Below are positions 6,784 to 13,217 of a stretch of DNA of 13,217 nucleotides, one piece after another. Source of the stretch: Thermodesulfovibrio sp. (GTDB lineage: Bacteria > Nitrospirota > Thermodesulfovibrionia > Thermodesulfovibrionales > Thermodesulfovibrionaceae); assembly GCA_026415595.1 (NCBI GenBank), contig JAOAGU010000025.1, forward strand, positions 1-13,217, given 5' to 3'. Both the position numbers and the translations under genes were made by a program. The notes beneath the pieces are model-generated. The model did no database searches. It was not told the DNA's origin and saw only the letters and a program-made list of their open reading frames with translations. Each line of letters opens with the position of its first letter. Positions within the stretch are counted from its first letter, which is position 1.

Positions 6784-7977
6784 ATGTCAACACAGATTAG
6801 AGAAATAGACAACTATTTTTCTATAAAAGTTGAACTCCTTCCTTTAGGAGTAGAAATTCCCTGTGATGTGTTTATTCAAGAAGATGGAGAAATGAAAACT
6901 ATTTTAAAAAAAGGTGAACACTTCAGTCTTGATATAAAGAATACTCTTAAAGATAAAAAAATTGAAGTAGTATATGTAAATCAAAGTGATAAAAAAATTT
7001 TTCAAGATTTTATTTTTGAATTTAAACCTAAGGAATATTTTGACAGTATACTTGACCGTTACACTATAAATAATGAATTTTACTATAAAATTGAAAAGGA
7101 GTGTCTCAATCCTGAAATACCAGTGAATTTTAGTTTATATGTTAATGACGGCAATAAGTTCAATCTATTTTTAGAGGCATCTGAAGAAAACCCAAAAAAT
7201 ATCTCATATGAAAAACTTATAGAAGGTGATATATTAATTTCTAAGAGAGAGTTAAACCTTTATAAAGACTATTTACAAAAACTTATAAAAGAAAACAAAA
7301 CAGAACCTAAAATACTCAAAGAAACAACTAAACTTCTATTAAGAGAAATCTATAGCGAGCCAACAAATAGAAGAAATCTTCTTATACTGGGTGATAAAAT
7401 TGAAGAAATAATCAACTACGGGACACTGGAATTAAAAGTTCTTGAAAACTTCCTCATAATGAAAAAGATTGATAATTATAACTATGTTCATTCTTTAAAT
7501 GTAATGGCACTAAGCCTTTCTCTTGGATTAAAAATTAGATTAGAAAAAGAGGAACTAAGGCTTCTTGGATTAGCCTCTGCATTACATGATATAGGAAAAA
7601 TAAAAATTTCTCCGCTTATACTCTCAAAGCTCGGTAAACTTACTGAAAAAGAATTTCAAATTTTTAAGACTCATGTTATTGAATCAGTGAAAATTGCAAA
7701 AGAATTAGAACTTCCAGATAAAGTTATAGATGGAATTGCTCATCATCATGAGAAATTAAACGGTACAGGCTATCCATTTAAATTAAAGAGCGAGCAAATT
7801 TCCTTTTTTGGGAAGATAATAGCCATTGCTGACGCTTATGAAATGTTGACAACGCCTAAGGCTATGAAATATCCTCTTACCCCATATAATGCTCTTATGA
7901 TACTTGTTCAAGACAAAGGGTGTTATGACAAGTCACTTCTTCAGACTTTTATCAAGATGTTAGGAAGACTTATTTAA
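6784..7977 (+). CDS. HD-GYP domain protein, putative cyclic-di-GMP phosphodiesterase
   Basis: The 397-residue protein has a C-terminal HD-GYP domain (about 225-395): H236 (YVHSLNV), the HD pair H268-D269 with K272 (LHDIGKIKI), H297, H321/H322 and the GYP loop GTGYP (327-331), then D350. These are the metal ligands and signature of phosphodiesterases that degrade cyclic-di-GMP. The loop reads HHEKLNGTGYP, with Asn where Asp is usual, and AYEMLTTPKAMKYP replaces the common 'YDALTSDRPYR'. No membrane segment or receiver domain is present. Residues 12-78 and 107-168 look like two copies of one small domain: both carry 'P..V.F..FI/LYV..G.....L.....E', then a helix, 'I..VYV/DILIS' and 'F/YKDYLQ'. 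This suggests an input module that arose by duplication. A strong AAGGAAGG site (6773-6780) precedes the ATG. It is probably co-transcribed with the lipoprotein gene. Confidence 0.85.
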   Translation: MSTQIREIDNYFSIKVELLPLGVEIPCDVFIQEDGEMKTILKKGEHFSLDIKNTLKDKKIEVVYVNQSDKKIFQDFIFEFKPKEYFDSILDRYTINNEFYYKIEKECLNPEIPVNFSLYVNDGNKFNLFLEASEENPKNISYEKLIEGDILISKRELNLYKDYLQKLIKENKTEPKILKETTKLLLREIYSEPTNRRNLLILGDKIEEIINYGTLELKVLENFLIMKKIDNYNYVHSLNVMALSLSLGLKIRLEKEELRLLGLASALHDIGKIKISPLILSKLGKLTEKEFQIFKTHVIESVKIAKELELPDKVIDGIAHHHEKLNGTGYPFKLKSEQISFFGKIIAIADAYEMLTTPKAMKYPLTPYNALMILVQDKGCYDKSLLQTFIKMLGRLI

Positions 7978-7998
7978 TTCGTTAAACTTATTCTAAAT

Positions 7999-8033
7999 TT
8001 GACAAATATTGAAAATTTAAGGTAATTTATAAT
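7999..8033 (+). promoter_or_regulatory. Possible promoter of the rplM operon
   Basis: A perfect TTGACA (7999-8004) and a perfect TATAAT (8028-8033) lie upstream of rplM, but 23 bases separate them, too many for a standard sigma-70 promoter with a 16-18 base spacer. One of the two may be used with a poorer partner. The 84-base gap between the HD-GYP stop and the ribosome binding site holds no clear hairpin terminator. Confidence 0.4.
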
Positions 8034-8060
8034 TTTAGTTTTTTGTAAAAAATTATCATA

Positions 8061-8068
8061 GGTGAGGT
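8061..8068 (+). promoter_or_regulatory. Ribosome binding site that fixes the rplM start
   Basis: GGTGAGGT lies 8 bases before the ATG at 8077. An upstream in-frame GTG at 8062 is itself part of this Shine-Dalgarno sequence and would add five residues (MRYKK) absent from L13 proteins, so ATG 8077 is the start. Confidence 0.7.
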
Positions 8069-8076
8069 ATAAAAAA

Positions 8077-8514
8077 ATGAAAACAGCTTTTGTTAAAAAA
8101 GAGGAAGTTAATAGAAACTGGTATATTGCTGATGCTACAGGACAAACGCTTGGTAGATTCGCATCACGAATAGCAAAAATTCTTATGGGTAAACACAAGC
8201 CAAGCTATACTCCCAATGTGGATAATGGTGATTTTGTAGTAGTGATTAATGCTGAAAAAATCAAGGTAACGGGGAAAAAACTAACTGATAAGGTTTATTA
8301 TCATCACACTGGTTATATGGGGAATCTTAAAGCAGAAACCTTAAAAGAAAGACTTGAAAAAGAACCCGAAGAAGTTATTTTGGATGCTGTTTGGGGAATG
8401 ATACCAAAAACAAGATTAGGAAAAAAGATGATAAAAAAACTTAAAGTTTACAGAGGCTCTGAACATCCTCATAAAGCTCAAAATCCAGAGCCAATCCAAT
8501 TAAGTAAAAGTTGA
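8077..8514 (+). CDS. rplM: 50S ribosomal protein L13
   Basis: The 145-residue product is full length for bacterial L13. It opens with the family pattern MKTAFVKKEEVNRNWYIADA and the strand TLGRFASRIAKILMGKHKP. It keeps the VVVINAEKI-VTGKK core, KVYYHHTGYMG and the AVWGMIPKTRLGKKM block near the C-terminus, which contact 23S rRNA. L13 is an early assembly protein of the large subunit. The start is the ATG after GGTGAGGT, not the GTG five codons upstream. The TGA stop overlaps the ribosome binding site of rpsI, consistent with coupled expression of the conserved L13-S9 pair. Confidence 0.97.
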   Translation: MKTAFVKKEEVNRNWYIADATGQTLGRFASRIAKILMGKHKPSYTPNVDNGDFVVVINAEKIKVTGKKLTDKVYYHHTGYMGNLKAETLKERLEKEPEEVILDAVWGMIPKTRLGKKMIKKLKVYRGSEHPHKAQNPEPIQLSKS

Positions 8515-8525
8515 GGTGAAAAACT

Positions 8526-8915
8526 ATGGCTATTGAATATTTAGCAACAGGTAGAAGAAAAAGGTCCATTGCAAGGGTTATATTAGTTCCGGGTTCAGGT
8601 AAAGTTACAGTCAATGAAAAACCTATTGAAGAGTATTTCCCAAGAGAAACCCTAAGAATGATACTTATGCAACCCTTTCAAGTAGCTGGGGTAACAGGCA
8701 AGTACGATGCTTTTATAAATGTTGACGGCGGTGGATTAAGTGGTCAAGCTGGTGCAATAAGACATGGAATTGCAAGAGCTCTTGTAAATGTAAATCCGGA
8801 CCTCAAACCAAAACTTAAAAAAGAAGGACTTCTTACAAGAGACCCAAGAGAAATAGAAAGAAAGAAATACGGACAGCCAAAGGCAAGAAAGAGATTCCAG
8901 TTCTCCAAGAGATAA
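8526..8915 (+). CDS. rpsI: 30S ribosomal protein S9
   Basis: The 129-residue protein is the usual size for S9. It has ATGRRKRSIARV near the N-terminus, the central GGGLSGQAGAIRHGIARALV block, and the basic tail KKYGQPKARKRFQFSKR, whose last residues reach the anticodon of P-site tRNA in the small subunit. GAGGTGA (8513-8519) lies 6 bases before the ATG and overlaps the rplM stop codon. It is followed after one base by argC, so ribosomal and arginine-synthesis genes share a transcript here. Confidence 0.97.
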   Translation: MAIEYLATGRRKRSIARVILVPGSGKVTVNEKPIEEYFPRETLRMILMQPFQVAGVTGKYDAFINVDGGGLSGQAGAIRHGIARALVNVNPDLKPKLKKEGLLTRDPREIERKKYGQPKARKRFQFSKR

Positions 8916-8916
8916 A

Positions 8917-9957
8917 ATGTTAAAAGTTTTTATTTGTGGTGGAAGTGGTTATACAGGCAGTGAACTTTTAAGAATTCTTGCATTACATGATGAAGTTGAA
9001 ATAGTAGGTGTTAGCAGTGAAAAATCAGCAGGGATAGCTGTAAACGAGCTTTTCCCTGCTTTTTTTATTTATGAAAATCTTAGATTTGAATCACTTCAGA
9101 TTGAAAAAATAAAAGAAAAAGCTGAGCTTTACTTTCTTGCCCTTCCCCATGGAAAATCACAGGAAGTAGCAGCACTGCTTTTAGAAGCAGGTAAAAAAGT
9201 AATAGACCTATCTGCTGACTTTAGAATAAAAGATGCAAATGTTTATGAAACATGGTATAAAACTTCTCACCTCTATCCAGAACTCCTTAAAGAAGCAGTA
9301 TACGGATTGCCTGAACTTTATAGAGAAAAAATTAAAACTGCGAGGCTTGTTGCCAATCCTGGTTGTTATCCTACATGTGTAATTCTGCCTCTTTATCCTT
9401 TTCTTAAAAAAGGATTAATTGACATAGATACAATAGTAATAGATTCAAAATCAGGAACATCTGGTGCTGGCAGAAAAGCTGAAGTAACCTTAAACTACTG
9501 TGAAGTAAACGAGGATTTTAGGGCATACAATGTGGCAAAACACAGACATACACCTGAAATAGAACAGGAATTAAGTTATGCTTGCGGTAAAAACATCTCA
9601 ATTGACTTCACCACTCATCTATTGCCATTAAACAGGGGAATTTTATCAACCATATATGCACGATTGAATAAAAATCTCACCAATGAAGAAGCACTGGAAG
9701 TATTAACAGAAACTTATCAGAATGAACCTTTTATAAAAATAATGTCAGAAGGACAGGTTCCCTCAATAAAATATGTAAAAGGCACAAATTACTGTTATAT
9801 AGGTGCTATAGTAAATCAAAGAACAGGTAGAATAATTCTTATTTCAACTATAGACAATCTTGTAAAAGGTGCTTCAGGACAGGCTGTGCAAAACATGAAT
9901 ATAATGTTTGGAATTGAAGAGACAAAGGCACTTAAAAACCTTGCACTGTCTCCGTGA
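8917..9957 (+). CDS. argC: N-acetyl-gamma-glutamyl-phosphate reductase
   Basis: ArgC makes N-acetylglutamate 5-semialdehyde from the acyl phosphate with NADPH, the third step of arginine synthesis. The 346 residues show the NADP loop GGSGYTG (8-14), the catalytic cysteine C150 in ANPGCYPT, the SGTSGAGRKA loop (179-188), the catalytic histidine H211 in HRHTPE, and VKGASGQAVQNMN (317-329) near the end. All are intact and the length is normal for the cytoplasmic enzyme. The ATG begins one base after the rpsI stop with no strong Shine-Dalgarno, so it probably relies on coupling with rpsI. Other arg genes are not in the window. The last 26 bases overlap the end of mnmA on the other strand. Confidence 0.96.
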   Translation: MLKVFICGGSGYTGSELLRILALHDEVEIVGVSSEKSAGIAVNELFPAFFIYENLRFESLQIEKIKEKAELYFLALPHGKSQEVAALLLEAGKKVIDLSADFRIKDANVYETWYKTSHLYPELLKEAVYGLPELYREKIKTARLVANPGCYPTCVILPLYPFLKKGLIDIDTIVIDSKSGTSGAGRKAEVTLNYCEVNEDFRAYNVAKHRHTPEIEQELSYACGKNISIDFTTHLLPLNRGILSTIYARLNKNLTNEEALEVLTETYQNEPFIKIMSEGQVPSIKYVKGTNYCYIGAIVNQRTGRIILISTIDNLVKGASGQAVQNMNIMFGIEETKALKNLALSP

Positions 9958-10960
9958 TTATACCACCACCTAAAACTATCTCTTCTTTATAAAAAACCGC
10001 ACTTTGTCCTGGCGTAGGTGCAAACTGGGGTTTATCAAAACACACCTTGACTTTATCTTTATCAATTAATTTCACAGTAGCTTTTTCAGGATTCATGGCA
10101 TAACGAATTTTTACAGAACAAGAAAACTCTCTATCTTCCATATCGTAAAGCCAATTAAGTTCAGTTGCTATAAACTCTCTCATAAAGGCTTTTTCCTTTG
10201 AATCAACATATACTGTGTTTTGAGAAGGTTCTATTTTTACAACATAAAGAGGATAAGGTGAGGAAATCCCCAGTCTTTTTCGCTGTCCGATGGTGAAAAG
10301 ATGAATTCCCCTGTGCTGACCTATAATTTTTCCAGTGGACATTTCAACTATAGGACCTCCCTTTGCAGGTTTTATCATTTCATAGTATCTTCTGTTCCTC
10401 AAAAAACACACCTCGGTGCTTTCCTCTGCTATCTTAGACGGAACACCTATCTTTTCTGCTATTTCTCTCACCTGTTTTTTTGTATATTCTCCTAAGGGAA
10501 ATATGATGTGTTGTAAAAAAGACCTATCAATTCCATAGAGAAAATAAGATTGATCTTTTTTACTGTCAATCCCTTTTAGTAAATGGGATATATCATTTAT
10601 CTTTACGATTCTTGCATAATGGCCTGTAGCAAAATAGTTTGCATTGATTGTTTTGGCTATTCTGTTTAAATTGGGAAATTTTATCTTTTGATTACATATT
10701 ACGCAGGGATTTGGGGTAATCCCAGTTTTGTAACCCTCAAAAAAGGGAGTAATTACTTGCGACCTAAATTGCTCTCTTAAATCTTCTACATAAAGCTTTA
10801 TTTTTAAAAAATCTGCTGTGTTTTTTACAAGTTCAAGGTGCGCAGGCTCATCAAAAAGAACAAAAAAAACTCCCTCTACAGCCATTCCCTTTTCCTTCAA
10901 TAAATAGGCTGCTACAGAGGAGTCAATGCCACCGCTCATGGCTATAACAACTTTTTCCAT
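9932..10960 (-). CDS. mnmA: tRNA-specific 2-thiouridylase
   Basis: MnmA adds sulfur to uridine 34 of tRNAs for Lys, Glu and Gln after adenylating it with ATP. The 342-residue protein has the PP-loop SGGIDSS (9-15), the first catalytic cysteine C86 in NPCVICN, the ATGHYARI block (111-118), the KKDQSYFLYG segment (134-143) and the second catalytic cysteine C185 in ESTEVCF, where 'ES.DICF' is usual. FTIGQRKRLG and the C-terminal beta-barrel with PGQSAVFY are also present. It is somewhat shorter than the E. coli protein but complete. Its promoter region is shared with a divergent tRNA-Ser gene 40 bases away. Its stop lies inside the end of argC, so the two convergent transcripts overlap. The sulfur donor proteins are not in the window. 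Confidence 0.96.
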   Translation of the reverse strand: MEKVVIAMSGGIDSSVAAYLLKEKGMAVEGVFFVLFDEPAHLELVKNTADFLKIKLYVEDLREQFRSQVITPFFEGYKTGITPNPCVICNQKIKFPNLNRIAKTINANYFATGHYARIVKINDISHLLKGIDSKKDQSYFLYGIDRSFLQHIIFPLGEYTKKQVREIAEKIGVPSKIAEESTEVCFLRNRRYYEMIKPAKGGPIVEMSTGKIIGQHRGIHLFTIGQRKRLGISSPYPLYVVKIEPSQNTVYVDSKEKAFMREFIATELNWLYDMEDREFSCSVKIRYAMNPEKATVKLIDKDKVKVCFDKPQFAPTPGQSAVFYKEEIVLGGGIITETVQGF

Positions 10961-10977
10961 AAAGAACTTTTTAGTGA

Positions 10978-10991
10978 TATAATTTATTATA
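10978..10991. promoter_or_regulatory. Back-to-back -10 elements for tRNA-Ser and mnmA
   Basis: TATAAT on the plus strand (10978-10983) and TATAAT on the minus strand (10991-10986) form an inverted repeat with a two-base centre. The plus hexamer would start transcription about 11 bases before the tRNA, with a weak TTTCCA (10954-10959) as -35, overlapping the mnmA start codon. The minus hexamer would give mnmA a leader of about 19 bases. Placement fits both genes, but -35 elements are poor. Confidence 0.45.
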
Positions 10992-11000
10992 AACTTTTAT

Positions 11001-11087
11001 GGAGAGGTGCCAGAGTGGACGATTGGGGCGGTCTCGAAAACCGCTGTGGGGAAATCCTCACCGAGGGTTCAAATCCCTCCCTCTCCG
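11001..11087 (+). tRNA. tRNA-Ser, anticodon CGA
   Basis: A complete class II tRNA folds by eye. The acceptor stem pairs GGAGAGG (11001-11007) with CCTCTCC (11080-11086), and the discriminator is G11087, usual for serine. The anticodon stem GCGGT/ACCGC encloses the loop CTCGAAA with CGA at 11035-11037, which reads UCG codons. The long variable arm (11045-11062) forms a six-pair stem with an AAAT loop. The T arm is GAGGG-TTCAAAT-CCCTC (11063-11079). CCA is not encoded and must be added after processing. The next base begins the stop codon of the converging DUF1992 gene, so tRNA 3' trailer and that gene's coding end share DNA. Confidence 0.97.
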
Positions 11088-11459
11088 TTATCCGATGAAT
11101 TTTTTTATTATCTTATCTTCGTATTCAGGAAAGTCTTCCAGATAAAGAGGCTTCTTTCTGCCTATATTAAGTTTAAGTAACTTAAAATTAAGCTCTCTAA
11201 TTCTTCTTATCCTTTCCTCATCGTCATCTATGGTTTTAAGAAGCTCCTTTAGGTCAATTATTTCTTTCCTTATCTCCATCTCTGGTGGGATGCATCCTGC
11301 GTTTTTCAAAATTTTATAGGCAATCCTTAAATCTTCAGGCACCCAACTGTAATCCTCTAACTTAAGGGGTTTCCCCTTATTTGGCAGGTCATTAAAAACT
11401 CCTTGTTCTATTGCTTCACGAATTTTTTCTTCTGCAATTTTCTGAAAAATATCTATCAT
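11088..11459 (-). CDS. DUF1992 (DnaJ homologue subfamily C member 28-type) protein
   Basis: The 123-residue protein matches DUF1992: residues 3-35 (DIFQKIAEEKIREAIEQG, then FNDLPNKGKPLKLED) are the family signature, followed by DLRIAYKILKNAGCIPPEMEIRKEI (43-67) and a basic helical tail. The family name comes from eukaryotic DNAJC28, but no J domain is present here and the bacterial function is unknown; a small helical cytoplasmic protein is expected. The stop codon directly abuts the 3' end of tRNA-Ser on the other strand. Upstream, a TTGACA and a TATAAA are present on the minus strand, but 22 bases apart, and no clear Shine-Dalgarno precedes the ATG. The 101-base gap to the next gene holds nothing else I recognise. 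Confidence 0.85.
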   Translation of the reverse strand: MIDIFQKIAEEKIREAIEQGVFNDLPNKGKPLKLEDYSWVPEDLRIAYKILKNAGCIPPEMEIRKEIIDLKELLKTIDDDEERIRRIRELNFKLLKLNIGRKKPLYLEDFPEYEDKIIKKFIG

Positions 11460-11560
11460 AATTTATAATGTCCAAATTTAAACTAAAAATGTCAAATATG
11501 CCAGTGAGTACTTAATTTACCCTTAGAAAAAATCCAGCAATTCCATTGAAAAATAAAGTC

Positions 11561-12154
11561 TTATCTTGCAGAGGACAGCAGAAAATCCTTAAACTTCTCA
11601 GGAATAATCCATTCTATTCCAAGTTTGTCTGCCCAACTAATAAGTCCTTGATCTCCTGTAACCAAAGCAGCTTTAAGCTCAAGGGATAGAAAAATTAAAT
11701 CCACATCCTCTTTACTGTCAATAATTCCCTCTCTTAATGCCTCTCTATATTTTTTCCTTAAATCTTTAATAGTTTCATCTATACCTTTTTGAGATAGATT
11801 TTTAACAGCATTTTCTGCTATTCTTAGCCCTTTATTTATCCTCGTTCTCATTTCCTCTACAAGTTCATAAAAAAATATGGCAGGGCATAAAATTCCATGT
11901 TTATCAGGAGATTTAATTCTAATAAGATAATAAAAATCCTTTGATAATTCTTTTTCCTCTACAAAGTACATTAACTCTTTAAATACAGAAGAGGGCATGT
12001 AGAATTCAAGATGCTTTGTTTTTTTTATAATATTTAAAAACTCATTTATAGCTTCTTCTGGATTTTTGCCAAAGTGCTCTCTAACATCTGGATTTATAAA
12101 AACGCTCGTATCTAATACTATCTTTCTTCTATCCTTAAAGAAAGGAAAAATCAT
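11561..12154 (-). CDS. HARP-type PIN-domain ribonuclease ('RNA ligase partner' family), putative protein-only RNase P
   Basis: The 197-residue protein fits the family annotated as RNA ligase partner, whose Aquifex member Aq_880 is a protein-only RNase P that trims the 5' leader of pre-tRNA. PIN-domain acidic residues are all present: D15 in VLDTSVF, D146, D150 and D152 in GIIDSKEDVDL, and D168 in VTGDQGL. The region between (about 85-140, including YELVEEMRTRINKGLRIAE and KYREALREG) is the helical insertion that in HARPs drives oligomer formation and tRNA binding. The ATG at 12154 overlaps the upstream TGA as ATGA, which supports it over the TTG five codons earlier. Close coupling to a TPR/zinc-ribbon gene is noteworthy. 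Whether it is the cell's main RNase P depends on whether rnpA/rnpB exist elsewhere in the genome. Confidence 0.85.
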   Translation of the reverse strand: MIFPFFKDRRKIVLDTSVFINPDVREHFGKNPEEAINEFLNIIKKTKHLEFYMPSSVFKELMYFVEEKELSKDFYYLIRIKSPDKHGILCPAIFFYELVEEMRTRINKGLRIAENAVKNLSQKGIDETIKDLRKKYREALREGIIDSKEDVDLIFLSLELKAALVTGDQGLISWADKLGIEWIIPEKFKDFLLSSAR

Positions 12155-12909
12155 TGTGAATAACCACAACCTCTTAAGTCAATCTCAAAGCTATTCCATG
12201 AACCACAAACACTACATCTTCCTGCCCATTCATCAAAGAGAGAATTACAGACTTTGCATTTATAGTAAATTGAGGAAACCTTATTTTCGGGACATAATTC
12301 TTTAAACTCTGATAATGCTTTATTAATTTGATTTCTTCTTAGATAGAGAAGCCCTTTAATACAATTAAGCATGGGGTTTACACATGCAGTTGAGTCTATT
12401 GATGATAGAATTTCTATTGCATCATCTATCATTTCTAAACGATAGTAAGCTCTACCAAGTAATATTTTCAATTCATTATCATTGGGCGAATTATTTATAG
12501 CTCTCAAGTAAAACTGAATTAATCTTTTTGGGTCGCCAATACTTATTAATAAATCTTCAAGCCTTAATAATAATATTTTAGATTTTTGTTCATTATAACC
12601 TTTATCAATAAGACTTATAGCCTCTTCAATCTCACCCTTTGAAATATGAACTTCAACCATGCCTAAATATGAGGGAATGAAATTTGGATTGGACTTAACT
12701 AAAGAAGAAAAAATTCTTTCTGCATTAACGATATCACCCTGTTCAAGGCTAACCCTGCCATATTCATAAGTATAACCAATAAGCTTATTCTCCTCCTCTT
12801 GCTTTTTTGTATTTGGGACTAATTTGATAATTTTTTTCTGAACATTTATAAGTTCTTGCCATTTTTCCATCTTTTCAAGAATATTTCTCATTTTATAATG
12901 AGCTAACAT
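12151..12909 (-). CDS. LapB-like TPR protein with C-terminal zinc ribbon (segment after an in-frame TAG)
   Basis: This 252-residue open segment runs from an internal ATG at 12909 to TGA at 12151-12153. It holds at least four TPR-like helix pairs (about 46-75, 78-106, 112-142, 146-170 and 180-205) and ends in a rubredoxin-like ribbon with C218, C221, C232 and C235 (YYKCKVCNS, DEWAGRCSVCGSWNS). The order TPRs then four-cysteine ribbon is that of LapB/YciM, an inner-membrane factor that controls lipopolysaccharide synthesis through LpxC turnover. The frame continues upstream without interruption except for one TAG at 12943-12945, and the upstream part is clearly the same TPR protein. No ribosome binding site precedes 12909, so this start is probably not natural. 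The stop overlaps the ATG of the HARP-like gene (ATGA). If the TAG is real, this is the 3' half of a broken gene. Confidence 0.7.
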   Translation of the reverse strand: MLAHYKMRNILEKMEKWQELINVQKKIIKLVPNTKKQEEENKLIGYTYEYGRVSLEQGDIVNAERIFSSLVKSNPNFIPSYLGMVEVHISKGEIEEAISLIDKGYNEQKSKILLLRLEDLLISIGDPKRLIQFYLRAINNSPNDNELKILLGRAYYRLEMIDDAIEILSSIDSTACVNPMLNCIKGLLYLRRNQINKALSEFKELCPENKVSSIYYKCKVCNSLFDEWAGRCSVCGSWNSFEIDLRGCGYSQ

Positions 12910-12942
12910 GTTGTCAGGCTCTATGCTTAATATTTGCTCAAC

Positions 12943-13217
12943 CTATTTAAGCCCAAGTTCATTGTCATGCATTTTCTCCATCATATCTTCAAGAGAGAGC
13001 AAAGGAATAATATTTTTTGGATCTAATTCGTAAGCTTTTTTATAGTATTTAAGCGCTGTTTTATAATCTTCTTCTCTTATTGCTAAATCTCCCAATCTGA
13101 TGAGAGCATCAATATGTTCTGGCTCTTCCTTTAAAACCTCTTGAAGGGATTCCTTTGCCTCAGGTAATTTGTCCCTAATAATTGCATTTAAAGCCTTGGC
13201 ATAATGTTCTTTAATTT
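12943..13217 (-). pseudogene. Upstream TPR part of the same LapB-like gene, ending at an in-frame TAG
   Basis: From the window edge the minus strand encodes 90 residues of TPR sequence in the same frame as the next segment: AKALNAIIRDKLPEAKESL, then EEPEHIDALIRLGDLAIREE, DYKTALKYYKKAYELDPKN and MMEKMHDNELGLK, then TAG. After the TAG the sequence goes on as VEQILSIEPDNMLAHYKM, which completes the TPR helix started before it. A CAG-to-TAG change (Gln to stop) or a sequencing error explains this most simply. The N-terminus, where LapB has a membrane anchor, lies beyond the window. No frameshift is seen. Confidence 0.65.

Noticed and set aside
8062..8076. GTG start five codons upstream for rplM
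   Set aside because: The GTG is part of the Shine-Dalgarno sequence, and L13 proteins start at the MKT-type methionine.
7974..8198. Minus-strand reading frame of 74 codons over the rplM promoter and start
   Set aside because: It is antisense to rplM and its ribosome binding site; the sequence resembles no family.
10301..10495. Plus-strand reading frame of 64 codons
   Set aside because: It is the antisense of the mnmA catalytic region; no independent evidence.
11460..11560. Possible small gene or terminator between the DUF1992 and HARP-like genes
   Set aside because: No stable hairpin with a T-run and no supported reading frame was seen in these 101 bases; only weak promoter-like hexamers on the minus strand.
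12155..12169. TTG start five codons upstream for the HARP-like gene
   Set aside because: The ATG at 12154 overlaps the upstream TGA in the common ATGA arrangement and precedes the conserved region; a TTG is less likely.
12066..12305. Plus-strand reading frame of 79 codons
   Set aside because: It is antisense to the HARP-like and TPR genes.

Overview
The window looks like chromosomal DNA from a thermophilic, AT-rich, diderm bacterium, most likely Nitrospirota close to Thermodesulfovibrio. This placement is inferred, not computed. It rests on four things: low-GC coding, a lipoprotein plus a LapB-type TPR protein (outer-membrane lineage), an rplM-rpsI-argC cluster, and a PIN-domain protein of the HARP / 'RNA ligase partner' family, which is known mainly from archaea, Aquificae and a few deep bacterial lineages.

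Layout. Positions 1-6078 form one tight minus-strand gene train. It begins (5' end, right) with a Tat-signal radical SAM enzyme of the AmmeMemoRadiSam type, then a large membrane protein with a spermidine-synthase-like core. An accessory block with a defence-island character follows directly: a chimeric 88-residue ORF that looks like the fused ends of two lost restriction/helicase genes, an ABC-type (AAA15/21-like) ATPase, a DUF3226 TOPRIM protein, a short DUF2283-like ORF, and an Mrr-N winged-helix protein cut by the window edge. The ATPase-TOPRIM pair resembles a split OLD nuclease such as PARIS (AriA/AriB) and is the best candidate for a little-described immune system here.

Positions 6108-7977 (plus strand) hold an unrecognised lipoprotein and an HD-GYP protein with a duplicated-looking N-terminal region, probably co-transcribed. 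Positions 8077-9957 (plus) are rplM, rpsI and argC. mnmA converges on argC with overlapping 3' ends. A tRNA-Ser(CGA) diverges from mnmA and abuts the stop codon of a DUF1992 gene. The right end (minus) carries the HARP-like PIN ribonuclease, start-stop coupled to a LapB-like TPR/zinc-ribbon gene whose reading frame is interrupted by a single TAG.

Two divergent intergenic regions (29 and 40 bp) have symmetric -10-like elements facing both ways. There is no gene-free stretch above 300 bases, and I saw no CRISPR array, insertion sequence or rRNA.
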